NCBI GenBank assembly: GCA_964017045.1
Contig: OZ024804.1
Coordinates: forward strand, 25,610,899-25,674,898
Source: Omphiscola glabra
Lineage: Eukaryota > Mollusca > Gastropoda > Lymnaeidae
Length of the DNA stretch: 64,000 bases
Reading direction: 5' to 3'
In this document: positions 38,101 to 44,971 of the stretch, piece after piece
How the letters are laid out: each line of letters starts with the position of its first letter
How positions within the stretch are numbered: position 1 is the first letter of the stretch
The notes under the pieces: generated by a model
What the model saw: only the letters and a program-made list of their open reading frames with translations
Told to the model about the DNA's origin: nothing
Database searches by the model: none
Position numbers and translations under genes: made by a program

Positions 38101-39803
38101 AGTCATTCATGTAATGATATATTTAATTGATGTCAAAAATGTAAAGTTATGTTTAAATGAAGTCATTCATGTAATGATATATTTAATTGATGTCAAAAAT
38201 GTTTAAGTTATGTTTAACTGAAGTAATTCATGTAATGATATATTTAATTGATGTCAAAAATGTAAAGTTATGTTTAACTGAAGTCATTCATGTAATTATA
38301 TATTTAATTGATGTCAAAAATGTAAAGTTATGTTTAACTGAAGTCATTCATGTAATGGTATATTTTATTGATGTCAAAAATGTAAAGTTATGTTTAACTG
38401 AAGTAATTCATGTAATGATATATTTAATTGATGTCAAAAATGTAAAGTTATGTTTAACTGAAGTCATTCATGTAATGATATATTTAATTGATGTCAAAAA
38501 TGTAAAGTTATGTTTAACTGAAGTCATTCATGTAATGGTATATTTAATTGATGTCAAAAATGTAAAGTTATGTTTAACTGAAGTCATTCATGTAATGGTA
38601 TATTTAATTGATGTCAAAAATGTAAAGTTATGTTTAACTGAAGTCATTCATGTAATGGTATATTTAATTGATGTCAAAAATTTAAAGTTATGTTTAACTG
38701 AAGTCATTCATGTAATGGTATATTTAATTGCTGTCAAAAATGTAAAGTTATGTTTAACTGAAGTCATTCATGTAATGGTATATTTAATTGATGTCAAAAA
38801 TGTAAAGTTATGTTTAACTGAAGTCATTCATGTAATGGTATATTTAATTGATGTCAAAAATGTAAAGTTATGTTTAACTGAAGTCATTCATGTAATGGTA
38901 TATTTAATTGATGTCAAAAATTTAAAGTTATGTTTAACTGAAGTAATTCATGTAATGGTATATTTAATTGATGTCAAAAATTTAAAGTTATGTTTAACTG
39001 AAGTAATTCATTTAATGGTATATTTAATTGATGTCAAAAATTTAAAGTTATGTTTAACTGAAGTCATTCATGTAATGATATATTTAATTGATGTCAAAAA
39101 TTTTAAGTTATGTTTAACTGAAGTCATTCATGTAATGGTATATTTAATTGATGTCAAAAATTTAAAGTTATGTTTAACTGAAGTCATTCATGTAATGATA
39201 TATTTAATTGATGTCAATAATTTCATAATATATATTTTCCAGCCTGTGTGTGTGCCCCCGCGGCCCCCGAAGGATTGACAATTCCCCGTTACAATTGACA
39301 TGGGAGTGGAAAAGCCACTGGGGGTTGTTTGTTGTTCTTTTAAGTTTACCTTAAAAAGTGCGACCCCAAAGAACACTCTTAGAGAGCCTCATTTAGGAAC
39401 GTGACCCCCATAGAACACTCTTTGAGACCCTCATTTAGGGACGTGACCCCCATAGAAACCACTTCGAGACGCCCATTCTGGGACGCGACCCCATAGAAAC
39501 CTCTTCGAGGCCCCGATTCTGATACACGACCCCATAGAAACCTCTTCGAGACCCCCCATTCTGGAACGTGACCCCAAAGAAACCACTTGGAGACCACGAT
39601 TTTGGGACACGACCCCATAGAAACATCTGCGAGACCCCCATTGTGGGACGCGACCCGTGCTATTGACAATACATGAAAGGTCTCATGAGTACCGGTTGTA
39701 GTGAGCATTACCTATGTTGTTGATAGCAGAAACAATGATGAATAGACTCAGAACCTTAACGGCGCTAGCATCCATCTCACTGGGAATTTATCAAATTGCT
39801 TTT
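12090..39803 (-). CDS. Gene B: signal peptide - C-type lectin - EGF - FTP-like x2 - EGF - transmembrane - micro-exon tail
   Basis: I assembled a spliced gene of about 18 coding exons and 620 aa from GT-AG sites. Nearly every junction is phase 1 (exon 2/3 is phase 0) and the reading frame is continuous. Order: signal peptide (39775-39712), C-type lectin domain (37796-37702, 36488-36404, 35009-34818), six-cysteine EGF-like exon (33769-33644), two F5/8C or fucolectin-like domains (32006-31863 with 31004-30813; 27447-27262 with 24979-24776), an eight-cysteine EGF (23376-23269 plus about 23104-23065), one more ectodomain exon (20995-20876), transmembrane exon (20735-20658), then tail exons. Such proteins are expected at the cell surface, plausibly as glycan or pathogen receptors; ligand and function are unknown. 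Weak points are the exon near 23.1 kb, which lacks an acceptor, and the last exon. The 5' UTR is probably spliced, with an acceptor ending at 39804. Confidence 0.75.
12361..12375 (-). CDS. Gene B micro-exon, 15 nt (phase 1-1)
   Basis: Acceptor ttctttcatctag and donor ccaa/gtaagt flank only GCGGAGATGATCCAA. In frame after the split codon it adds GDDP. Strong sites on both sides make this exon more credible than its size suggests. Confidence 0.55.
12560..12735. repeat. Degenerate tandem repeat, about 63 bp, 2-3 copies
   Basis: Copies share gaac(a)g..tgccattcac..a..ttaattt..acgat-type blocks and are strongly diverged. They lie in a gene B tail intron. Confidence 0.5.
13063..13176 (-). CDS. Gene B tail exon, 114 nt with three 21-nt repeats
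   Basis: A strong donor ggca/gtaagt ends the exon. The acceptor is weak: gaag at 13177, or aaag at 13162 giving 99 nt in the same frame. The peptide VKTPKVEKTPGEM continues into three copies of the heptad MESKTGQ and ends GDGGSSG. The heptad comes from an in-frame 21-bp tandem repeat. Phase 1-1 whichever acceptor is used. Confidence 0.5.
13875..14765. repeat. Minisatellite, 66-bp unit, about 13 copies
   Basis: Unit starts tgcattccagtgcacctgtg and ends gtgagatcgaagtcat. Variant copies alternate in part (ccagtgcacctgtgag versus caagtgcacatgtggg), and some copies carry small deletions. It lies in a gene B intron; the open frames on both strands reflect a period divisible by 3. Confidence 0.95.
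14940..15018 (+). mobile_element. tRNA-derived SINE-like head (candidate)
   Basis: ctcagtggcaatgcataagc resembles a tRNA D-arm/A box, and cattcgaatcccagg resembles a B box, about 35 bp apart. I see no foldable acceptor stem, so this is not called as a tRNA gene. Confidence 0.35.
15775..16350. repeat. Minisatellite, 18-bp unit, about 28 copies
   Basis: Unit gctgtattcacatatttt, degenerate at both ends (gcatccacatatttt-type copies left, gtatccacacactttg-type copies right). It lies immediately inside the gene B intron downstream of the 48-nt tail exon. Confidence 0.95.
16376..16423 (-). CDS. Gene B tail exon, 48 nt (phase 1-1)
   Basis: Acceptor cattttcacag, donor atcag/gtgagt (consensus). Peptide MSTGSQKTIASGNES after the split codon, Ser/Thr-rich. 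Confidence 0.6.
16790..17262. repeat. Minisatellite, 45-bp unit, about 10 copies
   Basis: Unit contains tacagacagtcctacaccct followed by cctcccatccttacaaaaatagg. Two variants differ at 'catccttac' versus 'ggcattact'. Minus-strand frame repeats GCRTVCRPIFVRMGG by chance of period 45. In a gene B intron. Confidence 0.95.
17453..17485. repeat. (TA)n microsatellite
   Basis: About 15 TA dinucleotides in a gene B intron. Confidence 0.9.
17731..17942. mobile_element. MITE-like element with G/C-run inverted ends
   Basis: The left end aggcgtgttgtgggggg and the right end ccccccacaaaccaaacacg followed by cccct form an imperfect inverted repeat around an AT-rich core of about 130 bp. No clear target duplication. 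Confidence 0.4.
17992..18015 (-). CDS. Gene B tail micro-exon, 24 nt (phase 1-1)
   Basis: Acceptor aattttctgttag, donor tcaca/gtgagt. Peptide SEDGSHH after the split Gly codon. It is the first tail exon after the transmembrane exon. Confidence 0.55.
18394..18468. repeat. Tandem repeat, 31-bp unit, about 2.3 copies
   Basis: Unit begins tttaaacaacactgttgtag; the third copy is truncated and diverged. Confidence 0.85.
18571..20381. mobile_element. Possible degenerate hAT-type element
   Basis: The right end reads ctttgctacgccactg, matching the terminus of the better-defined MITE at 41851-42037. The left candidate end lies near cagtcagttcagg, and GTGCAAGC and GGGCAAGC flank the two sides (7 of 8 identical). 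The boundary does not start with CAG if that duplication is used, so the left end is uncertain. No intact ORF. Confidence 0.3.
18915..19128. repeat. Degenerate minisatellite, about 29-bp unit, about 7 copies
   Basis: Units of the type attcccagctgtgtataaag followed by ctccatgtt, in the gene B intron between the transmembrane exon and the first tail exon. Confidence 0.85.
20658..20735 (-). CDS. Gene B transmembrane exon, 78 nt
   Basis: Acceptor taaccctcag, donor cttag/gtgagt (consensus). It encodes HWSKVYCVSAP followed by the hydrophobic run VAMIVIAVGMVLFL, a single-pass helix. Upstream exons are cysteine-rich and downstream exons hydrophilic, so the topology is type I. Phase 1-1, so skipping would give a soluble or differently anchored form in frame. 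Confidence 0.75.
20876..20995 (-). CDS. Gene B ectodomain exon before the membrane, 120 nt
   Basis: Acceptor gatggtctag, donor catac/gtggat (weak). The phase 1-1 frame gives DFASRNHRACRGFYFPEDKL and ends RIWRIQVNII. The W-x-(V/I)-x-V ending resembles the first half of an F5/8C-like domain, but the matching second-half exon was not found. The domain may be a remnant. Confidence 0.5.
21513..21703. mobile_element. hAT-type MITE, family 1
   Basis: Terminal inverted repeats cagtagttctcaacc and the reverse complement of ggttcagaaccactg. Flanks GTTTAAAC and ATTTAAAC match at 7 of 8 bases, as expected for an hAT target duplication. Interior C run. Confidence 0.75.
21868..22130. repeat. CT-rich low-complexity tract with TA runs
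   Basis: Extended tctctctct / (ta)n sequence with no regular unit, in a gene B intron. Confidence 0.85.
22623..22775. mobile_element. hAT-type MITE, family 1 (diverged copy)
   Basis: Left end cagcggttctcaacctt and right end attgtgaaccactg form the same inverted repeats as the copy at 21513. The target duplication is degraded (ATTTACAA against ATATAAAC). Confidence 0.6.
23065..23104 (-). CDS. Gene B EGF-like exon end, acceptor missing
   Basis: The frame encodes MSLWGFSGQLCQP, the typical GFxGxxC end of an EGF-like domain, and ends with donor cctg/gtaaat in phase 1. It would supply the eighth cysteine of the domain begun at 23376. Directly upstream is a (TA)n tract with no AG, so the 5' boundary is undefined. 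Confidence 0.5.
23109..23172. repeat. (TA)n microsatellite abutting an EGF exon
   Basis: Nearly pure TA with two interruptions. It sits exactly where the splice acceptor of the 23104-23065 exon should be. Confidence 0.9.
23269..23376 (-). CDS. Gene B EGF-like exon, 108 nt
   Basis: Acceptor ttttattttag. The frame begins CIAPNYGIYCNETCHLC and continues NTNCLFTGQC, ending ITRNPDA with a split Cys codon. The spacing C-x(8)-C-x(3)-C-x(2)-C is that of eight-cysteine (laminin/MEGF-type) EGF repeats. The proposed donor gcat/gtgaat is weak, and the sequence then runs into a second TA tract. Confidence 0.75.
23870..24315. repeat. Degenerate minisatellite, about 25-30 bp unit
   Basis: Repeated ctatatgtctatctgccca followed by aaaccct, highly diverged. 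In the gene B intron between FTP-like and EGF exons. Confidence 0.8.
24557..24708. repeat. Minisatellite, 24-bp unit, about 6 copies
   Basis: Near-perfect copies of attcatccattcacccatag followed by gtct; open on the plus strand as IHSPIGLF repeats. Confidence 0.95.
24776..24979 (-). CDS. Gene B exon: second half of FTP-like domain 2, 204 nt
   Basis: Acceptor cttcatctcag, donor ggag/gtatgg. Peptide includes FKLNCYDKTGVMLPYCHHVP and ends MDICEVEAYG. The closing L/I-C-E-V-x-x-Y-G is the signature end of the F5/8C / fucolectin-tachylectin-pentraxin-like fold. Confidence 0.8.
25003..26415. repeat. Minisatellite, 26-bp unit, about 54 copies
   Basis: Unit gaccgaataatcatcattga followed by tttatt, very homogeneous. 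Variants include aaacatcat, cactgattt and a 'tattgtttaagt' type recurring at 25155, 25230 and 25520, which points to block duplications. It sits directly upstream (in transcript sense) of the 24979 exon. Confidence 0.97.
27262..27447 (-). CDS. Gene B exon: first half of FTP-like domain 2, 186 nt
   Basis: Acceptor actgtcttag, donor tacg/gtgggt. Peptide begins RNVAFNQKYRASSTEYGDAS, then SVTLDGVRM..DCF and ends YYIYSIYVYG. The pattern N-x-A...S-S...LDG...C matches F5/8C-like domains. Its acceptor and first 12 exon bases are the unit of the neighbouring minisatellite. Confidence 0.8.
27420..28430. repeat. Minisatellite, 33-37 bp unit, about 29 copies, derived from a splice acceptor
   Basis: Unit acatttctacctaagacaat followed by gtgttaaatagagcc. 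On the minus strand each good copy reads ...cattgtcttag/gtagaaatgt, the same as the true acceptor of the 27447 exon, which is the last copy of the array. Confidence 0.93.
28451..28755. repeat. Minisatellite, 27-bp unit, 11 nearly perfect copies
   Basis: Unit gatgattacattgaggcaat followed by gattatg, with one g/a variant. Open on + as (DDYIEAMIM)n because 27 is divisible by 3. It abuts the preceding array; intron of gene B. Confidence 0.97.
28931..29130. mobile_element. Possible hAT-type MITE (weak)
   Basis: cagggatgtt at the left and aacgacgcccctg at the right form an imperfect CAGG-starting inverted repeat around a C run. Flanking 8-mers do not match. Confidence 0.25.
29270..29460. mobile_element. 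hAT-type MITE, family 1 (third copy)
   Basis: Left end cagtggttctcaaacttcc and right end ggttgtgagaaccg. The interior 'gaccctttaatacagttc' is shared with the copy at 21513. Confidence 0.65.
29775..30078. repeat. Minisatellite, 21-bp unit in 42-bp dimers, about 14 copies
   Basis: Two unit types alternate: gactgtattaattagcctaa and gactgtgttaatgagactaa (each plus one base). In a gene B intron. Confidence 0.95.
30330..30720 (+). mobile_element. Possible solo LTR or promoter-like block
   Basis: A TATA box (tataaaa, 30484-30490) in aggtataaaagggggc and an AATAAA at 30674-30679 lie about 190 bp apart, the layout of an LTR U3-R region. I could not fix TG...CA ends or a target duplication. Confidence 0.3.
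30813..31004 (-). CDS. Gene B exon: second half of FTP-like domain 1, 192 nt
   Basis: Acceptor gtttttctacag, donor gggg/gtaaga. Peptide starts TIGSIYSLKLNVTG, has C at TCGT and VCNM, and ends LLCDIKVYG, parallel to ICEVEAYG in domain 2. Includes an N-glycosylation sequon (NVT). Confidence 0.8.
31863..32006 (-). CDS. Gene B exon: first half of FTP-like domain 1, 144 nt
   Basis: Acceptor gttccacgacag, donor aacg/gtaaac. Peptide NLAAELSMDEATDTKFATCF, then PDKNHYDMEFPIP, ending VYLVQAFFVN. It follows directly on the EGF-like exon (CQY-R-NLA), the usual EGF-to-FTP junction in these proteins. The canonical AVDG motif is poorly conserved. Confidence 0.75.
32118..32500. repeat. Minisatellite, about 25-26 bp unit, about 14 copies
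   Basis: Units of gtggagctggtagctgggca(g) type. On the minus strand they read as pyrimidine-rich tracts ending tcttcccag/ctacc, resembling 3' splice sites, upstream of the 32006 acceptor. Confidence 0.85.
32818..32946. repeat. Minisatellite, 30-bp unit, 4 copies
   Basis: Unit gttgaacgttttgtctctgt followed by gagcagcata; nearly identical copies in a gene B intron. Confidence 0.95.
33330..33600 (+). mobile_element. LINE 3' coding remnant
   Basis: The plus-strand translation in shifting frames resembles the C-terminal region of non-LTR retrotransposon ORF2: MPNDRGAKRV, a PRLR-like block, MENVEQRS, and the terminal motif LSPTWAVVPQGWM. Stops and frameshifts mark it as dead. It lies antisense in a gene B intron. 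Confidence 0.6.
33644..33769 (-). CDS. Gene B EGF-like exon after the lectin domain, 126 nt
   Basis: Acceptor tgtacttcag, donor tatc/gtaagt. Peptide PTVLAPPGVFKCNC, then LCSQEYC, FCNRYYFGKLCQY; six cysteines. The GxLCQY end is the standard lead-in to an FTP domain. Confidence 0.8.
33870..34318. repeat. Minisatellite, about 38-bp unit, about 11 copies
   Basis: Unit of atgattgcgtgtcaattgag followed by ttagtgggtgccccatca, with internal variants ('cccaaacaatg' copies recur as a block). Gene B intron. Confidence 0.93.
34500..34762. repeat. Minisatellite, 39-bp unit, about 6 copies
   Basis: Unit aaccatgtcccaaacatcca followed by gacaatgatagatgcactc; outer copies diverged. It lies about 55 bp past the donor of the last C-type lectin exon. 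Confidence 0.92.
34818..35009 (-). CDS. Gene B exon: C-terminal half of the C-type lectin domain, 192 nt
   Basis: Acceptor tttaatttctag, donor aaac/gtgagt. Peptide starts EGIWVGAHRRFTNGSLVWEY and ends ECERRLPFVCMAK, the WVG...C...C..FVC signature of C-type lectin domains. Where calcium-dependent lectins carry EPN/QPD and WND it has GGDFSSLKSC and YKINTDEC. The canonical sugar-binding triplets are absent. Confidence 0.88.
35130..35222. repeat. Short repeat aaaatccatct, about 8 copies
   Basis: Irregular 11-18 bp units of 'aaaatccatct' / 'aaccaaaatcc' just inside the intron upstream of the 35009 acceptor. Confidence 0.8.
35580..35705 (-). mobile_element. LINE 3' end fragment with (ATG)n tail
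   Basis: The minus strand reads NEWTGLQLGDAVRIAEDREE, then WRRIVFMSSVAPQRSKD and a stop, followed by (atg)n. This matches the C-terminal 'DREEWRRIV...P.R' end of a non-LTR retrotransposon ORF. It lies in the sense orientation of gene B, in the intron between lectin exons 36404 and 35009. Confidence 0.65.
35805..36122. repeat. Minisatellite, about 33-bp unit, about 10 copies
   Basis: Unit attccactttagaatgacag followed by actcataaacatc; gene B intron, running straight into the next array. Confidence 0.93.
36123..36362. repeat. Minisatellite, about 25-27 bp unit, about 9 copies
   Basis: Units of ctactacgtcaccagatacc followed by tccacc type, immediately downstream of the previous array with no spacer. 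Confidence 0.88.
36404..36488 (-). CDS. Gene B exon: middle of the C-type lectin domain, 85 nt
   Basis: Acceptor tttcttgttttcaag (phase 0), donor ccaag/gtatta (phase 1). Peptide TECKEHGLTLAALNDLSHAQ, then EAIPTFFQ, the C...G..LA.LN segment of the C-type lectin fold. Confidence 0.82.
37440..37701. repeat. Minisatellite, 24-bp unit, about 10 copies, carrying 5' splice-site sequences
   Basis: Unit cctcacactcacctgatcct followed by tgga. On the minus strand it reads ggatcag/gtgagtgtgagg. At least four copies contain an exact CAG/GTRAGT donor consensus and others are one base off. The array starts at the true donor of the 37796-37702 exon. Confidence 0.9.
37702..37796 (-). CDS. Gene B exon: N-terminal part of the C-type lectin domain, 95 nt
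   Basis: Acceptor attgccaccag (phase 1), donor caaag/gtatgt (phase 0). Peptide NCLQCNTADGRLVNGTCFII, then FRSKVTWTQAK; the spaced cysteines and tW..A helix start match a C-type lectin domain. Joins in frame to both neighbours. Confidence 0.82.
37815..39230. repeat. Minisatellite, 60-bp unit, about 23.5 copies
   Basis: Unit begins ttaactgaagtcattcatgt and includes tttaattgatgtcaaaaatg. Point variants (aatgata/aatggta, gtaaag/tttaaag) are distributed in blocks. Period 60 gives plus-strand frames up to 363 codons. In intron 1 of gene B. Confidence 0.97.
39360..39655. repeat. Minisatellite, about 41-bp unit, about 7 copies
   Basis: Units gtgacccccatagaaacctc followed by ttcgagacccccattctggga, diverged between copies. 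It lies about 55 bp inside intron 1, after the signal-peptide exon donor. Confidence 0.9.
39712..39803 (-). CDS. Gene B first coding exon: signal peptide
   Basis: ATG at 39775-39773 begins MDASAVKVLSLFIIVSAINN, a short signal peptide with hydrophobic core VLSLFIIVSA. The donor atag/gtaatg leaves phase 1. An in-frame TAA lies 12 bases upstream of the ATG, fixing the start. An acceptor (atttccttctag) ends at 39804, so bases 39803-39776 are 5' UTR and a further noncoding exon should exist upstream. Confidence 0.75.
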
Positions 39804-40621
39804 CTAGAAGGAAATAAAAAAGGCATTTAAAATCCATTTTAATGCAATATTTACAAAGACAGATATTATCATAAGTTCACATTTCGATTGATTTGTCATC
39901 ATTGATTGGTAACCAACCAACTGAGACGAGGTGCAATCAGGTGTGGGGCAATATGTACCAAAACGAACCTGTACCGTACGTCAAATAATTGTATTCATCT
40001 TAATACTTAATATGCAAAGTCAGATTTGATTTATAATTTCAAGTCGAGTTTATCCTTCCTACCAACTTTTTAGAGATTAGAATACAATAAAAGTGCATCA
40101 TGCTTGGACCAATCTTACTTTTTAAGGAAAAGAAATAGCACAGCCTTGTTAATTAACTTTACATATGTGTCAATTGTGTTTTAGTTTCCCGGAACACCTC
40201 AGTTATGTTCCTTGAGTGTGTGTCTCCTCGAAGAACCAAATTGGTGACACCATCTATTTACACCGGGAATTTCCGAATGTCTTTTATTTTACAAGGGTAT
40301 TTCAGCAAGTCATTGTTATTGAGAACAATCGGCACGAATTGACCCCGCCCCCCATAGCGTTCCTCACTGCACAAAGTCCCCGTGCTTTACGAATCCAACA
40401 GAACGGCATCTGAAAGGCCATCGTCACTACTGCACCTGGAGAAGTCCCTTTTATCCAATGGACCGAATGCACACGAGCATTTCGTGCAAGAATTGGTCCG
40501 TTGAGCAGTCAGCGCACCTGCAGACAATTTAAAGTGGTCCTCGTCGAGTCGAAGATCGAGCCTCAGATATACGTATCACTATGGCGAATCAGTTTGCAGA
40601 GCCTATCAACTCAACGCTGAG

Positions 40622-41277
40622 AAATCTCTAGCGAAATACGTGAGACACGCTCTGACGTGAAATGTCTAGCGAAATACGTGAGACACGCTCTGACGTGAAA
40701 TGTCTAGCGAAATACGTGAGACACGCTCTGGCATGAAATGTCTAGCGAAATACGCGAGACACGCTCTGGCATGAAATGTCTAGCGAAATACGCGAGACAC
40801 GCTCTGGCGTGAAATGTCTAGCGAAATACGTGAGACACGCTCTGGCGTGAAATGTCTAGCGAAATACGTGAGACACGCTCTGGCATGAAATGTCTAGCGA
40901 AATACGCGAGACACGCTCTGGCGTGAAATGTCTAGCGAAATACGCGAGACACGCTCTGGCGTGAAATATCTAGCGAAATACGCGAGACACGCTCTGGCAT
41001 GAAATGTCTAGCGAAATACGCGAGACACGCTCTGGCATGAAATGTCTAGCGAAATACGCGAGGCACGCTCTGGCGTGAAATGTCTAGCGAAATACGTGAG
41101 ACACGCTCTGGCATGAAATGTCTAACGAAATTCTTCGAGACACGCTCTGGCGTGAAATGTCTAGCGAAATACGTGAGACACGCTCTGGCGTGAAATGTCT
41201 AGCGAAATACGCGAGACACGCTCTGGCGTGAAATGTCTAGCGAAATACGCGAGACACGCTCTGGCATGAAATGTCTA
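40622..41277. repeat. CpG-rich minisatellite, 38-bp unit, about 17 copies
   Basis: Unit aaatgtctagcgaaatacgc followed by gagacacgctctggcgtg, up to five CpG per copy in an otherwise CpG-poor, AT-rich setting; many differences are CG/TG or CG/CA. It lies about 850 bp upstream of the gene B ATG. Confidence 0.96.
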
Positions 41278-41479
41278 AGTCTCACTGTCGTAGAAAGAAT
41301 GGGGCGGCCTGCTTTGCGCGACACTTATTAGGGACTGCCTGTTCTGTCCGCTTCATATACGGTATAACACTTAGGTTAAAAGATCATTATGTTTTATCAT
41401 TTTCGTGAATGGGGGGGGTGCGCCCTAATCAAAGACTGCCCGGGGCGTCATTATGTCTAGCTACACCACTGCTATGTCC

Positions 41480-41645
41480 GTTGTTTTGTTGAAACACATA
41501 CAAGGTATTACATTTGCTGTCGCGCCAATATCAAGTTTAACAGTACTCATTTCTTGCTTCGAGCTCTTTTCACCTGTTGAAATTAAAGATGCTCTTTGCT
41601 GTTCTTCTAATAGCACATCTATTGCTGATACGTTGAAGCGTTAGG
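41480..41645 (-). mobile_element. LTR-retrotransposon protease fragment (candidate)
   Basis: The minus strand reads EMSTVKLDIGATANVIPCMC, resembling the aspartic protease start (KxDTGAxxNVIP) of Ty3/gypsy-type pol proteins, with DTG changed to DIG. Only this fragment is recognisable. Confidence 0.45.
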
Positions 41646-41850
41646 CTTTTCACAAAAATGGTCGCGCCACAACAGAGACACTGAAGCGGCGGCGAGTGAA
41701 TGCAAGCTAGGGATGCTCTTTCATACACAGATGTACTGTTTTGTAATATCAACTTTATGCATGACAGTGACCGTCAGAGGCGCGGGATAATTTTTATTTT
41801 AGGGTTTGATTTACTTCAATTCCAAGTTAGCTAATGCCTTCCGACTTCGG

Positions 41851-42037
41851 CAGTAGCGTAGGAAAGGATTTGGGGGGGGGGGGGGCGTAGAGGGAGCGGT
41901 CCGCTCCGGGTGACACTATTTTATATGGCGTGGTAGCATTTTTAGGCCAACTGTAATATTTTTTTTTACTTGGAGGGGAGGGGGGTTACAAAACTCACGG
42001 CCCACCCCTGACGGTTCTACCCCTTGCTACGCCACTG
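41851..42037. mobile_element. hAT-type MITE, family 2
   Basis: Terminal inverted repeats cagtagcgtagg and the reverse complement of ttgctacgccactg. Flanks GACTTCGG and GACTTCGT match at 7 of 8 bases. 187 bp with a long G run and no coding capacity. Confidence 0.75.
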
Positions 42038-44802
42038 GACTTCGTTAGTTGTAATTTTTCGCTCTATGTTCACCTTATCCCCCGAGAATGACTAGACTAG
42101 ATGCTTCTTTGGCTATTACATTTCCTAATAACCCAGCTTACACAGCCGCCATATTGTAACTTTGGGGTTTTTCAATTGCAGTATCTATTTTTTTTAAGTT
42201 TTAAAAGTCGCAGATCGCTGAAATTCACTGACATCTCTCCTTGTTTAGATTGGATTATGTGGGACACATTTTTAGACATAAGTCATCACCCAGACCCGAG
42301 ATTGGGGGGTGGGGGGTCGAGTTCTTTGTACACCTAAAACAGGTGGCATAGATACAGTCTACCTTCATATATTTTCATTGAAAATTATCAGTGTATGTAC
42401 GGTATTTAGTACATTTAGTTGCATTTTTGTTTACATTTTAGTAGTTGTTTCAATTTTTACGTACTTCCCAAATTTTTCAACAACTAGGCAACTGTACGAA
42501 GTTTTTTAGTTTTTAAATTTGAACAAAATTCATTCCGTTTGAACAAACATCCCCATTTTCTCACTCACAACGTTTAGCCGGAACAGTTTTTTTAATTTTC
42601 TTTTTAAAATATAACAAACTTCCTTTCAAACAAATCTTCCCATTTAAACAAATCTTCCCATTCAAACACATCTTCCTGTTCAAACACATTTCGTGTTGGA
42701 ACAAACTTTTCTGTTGGACCAAACTTAAGTCGATCAATTTTCCTTCCACTTAATTTCCAGGAAACGTATTAAAGGGGTGTTCCAAAGAAAGACATTAGCC
42801 CAGAGGTCTTATCTCTTGATGGATAGTGGCAACAAACCATTCCTTTCCTCTTGGGGATAGGGAACAAGACACACACAAAACAAGAAATCTAGGAGACAAA
42901 ATAACATAATATCTCTCTATATAAAAAATAGACAAGTAAAGATATCTTCATTTTAGATGAGACTGTTTACTGGAGTTTATTCACACCTCTTATTGCCACA
43001 AGCCCTGCACTCTCCCCGACCCCTTTAGACAGAGTTCAATAACAGCACATGTAATATGAATAAAACATTTTGTTATCCTCTTAACAATAACTGCGCTGAC
43101 CAAAAATCAAATTGTACATCATGTAAGGTAAATGAAACTACTTTAAATGATTTTCCAAGCATGAACTGAAGATGACCAAAACTCTTCAAAAGGGCAAGAA
43201 ATATTTAAAGCTAAATTCATTAACAAAACTTCCACATTTACAAAAATGTGAAATGTAAATAAGTTAATATAAAAAAGTGAATGAAAAGTGGAAAGAAATC
43301 TGATGATACACATGAGCCCAAAAGAGATTGGCATTGATTTGTTAGTTCATGAACAACTAGAATGTAATACTATTGATACAAATCAACTTAGTGCTGTTGA
43401 TACCAATCAACTTAGTACCGTTGATAAAAATCAACTTAGTACTGTTGATGCCAATCAACTTAGTACTGTTGATACCAATCATCTTTAAACTGATGATACC
43501 AATAAACTTAATACTTTTGATACCAATAAATTAATAAACTTAACACTGTTGATACCAATCAACTTAATACTGTTGATACCAATCAACTTAATACTGTTGA
43601 TACCAATCAACTTAGTACCATTGGTACCAAATATATGGAGAGAAAAAATGATATCCATTTCATTCATAGAAAAAACTTGTACTGAAGTAAACGTAATAAA
43701 ATTAGCTAAAGTGATTATGACATTATTTTCAATTGGGCATTGCTCGTCTATTGACACAGAGTTATGTATAACTAAATAAAAATCAATTATTTTTATTTTA
43801 AAAAATACATCAAATGGTGTCATGAAAAAAAAAAACATTGGTGACAACCATTATCTTTTGTTGATCGATATAAAAAAAAAATATCCATTTTCTTTTTTAA
43901 CCTAAAGTAAAAAATATATTAATACCAGACATATAGATTGTAAGGATTTGAAAGAAAAAACATTACTTTAAAACAAATACCTATTTCAAAGACAACCCTT
44001 CTGGCTAATTGGTAAATCTCATCTCTTAACCAGTATTTAACCGAGAAGAGTTGAAAGTTCATCTATTTTTAGAAAAGACTCAAAGCAATGTCATTTCCCA
44101 GAGAATTAACCAATAGAATCAATTCATCCCAAGTTCATCACCCAAATTTCCCCAGGCAGTAATGGAGTGCCCACCTGAAAGCCAAAAATTCTGATAATTG
44201 GTTTGACAAATACAAGAACAGATGTGAATAAATAGAAATGTCTTTTGATTACAATATGCGTTTTCATTTTGAGCATATGAAAAATCATTCTCTTTAAGTT
44301 AAAATTTTGTCAACTGACATTCCTAAACTAAAATAAATACATAGCCATACATTGACACAAAATACATTTTAAAATAAAGAAAGTAATGTACTCCTCAAGT
44401 AGTCTGCATATAATGTGTATGCAAAATTGCCTTTTTTTTTTTTGCAGACATATGTTGCATGATGGACAGTATGGACATTTAAAATACAAAGCGAAACAGA
44501 AAGTTATGAACTTTTCAACGTTATAGTAAAAACGCAAAGTTTACATCAAAAATGTTATTGAACTCATTTAAAATATTATAGATGGCAAAACTTAAGGTAA
44601 AAATGGAATATAAAGCACTGATCACAAATGTTTTTTTTTACATCTTCAGTTTCTAGATCTTGGTTAAATCTCAGCTGTATAAAAATTATTGTTTCCCTTT
44701 GTTCTAGGCCGGTCAGTGCAAACATTACTCTGATATGACCAAACCCTCCTCCCCCACCTTTCACATCAGTGTGTAAATGATATACTGATGCTTCCTAAAG
44801 CA
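42038..44802. other. Intergenic DNA between genes B and C, no gene seen
   Basis: AT-rich. It holds a short degenerate 'cttcccattcaaacacat' repeat (about 42615-42700) and the 24-bp array at 43370-43625. I found no exon-like structure on either strand. Confidence 0.5.
43370..43625. repeat. Minisatellite, 24-bp unit, about 10 copies
   Basis: Unit gttgataccaatcaacttag followed by tact. The middle is disturbed by a small insertion near 43530. Confidence 0.92.
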
Positions 44803-44971
44803 TTAAGAGTCCAGTCCAACTTGCTTTGAAAATGCTCTCAAAAGTGACAATAATCTACAGTTTTCAGACAATGAGAAGCCAAACTCTTTGAGATATGCCT
44901 GCAGGATGACAGGGCTTGCATGAAGACAATGAACCAGTTCAACCATGCAAGGTCCATCCATCTCTGAAAAT
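44803..44971 (-). CDS. Gene C exon 4: second half of SAM domain and stop
   Basis: Acceptor tttgtcttcag at 44972-44974. The split codon completes Gln, then FSEMDGPCMVELVHCLHASP, LQAYLKEFGF and LLSLLRAFSKQVGLDS-stop. Only this acceptor keeps the frame open; the next AG (tttcag) would hit stops. Confidence 0.8.

Noticed and set aside
38187..39278. 363-codon plus-strand open frame
   Set aside because: Entirely the 60-bp minisatellite; the period is a multiple of 3 with no stops. No homology, and it lies in gene B intron 1.
44800..44966. Alternative gene C exon 4 acceptor at tttcag/ag
   Set aside because: It does not preserve a frame that continues the SAM domain; the upstream cttcag acceptor does so exactly.
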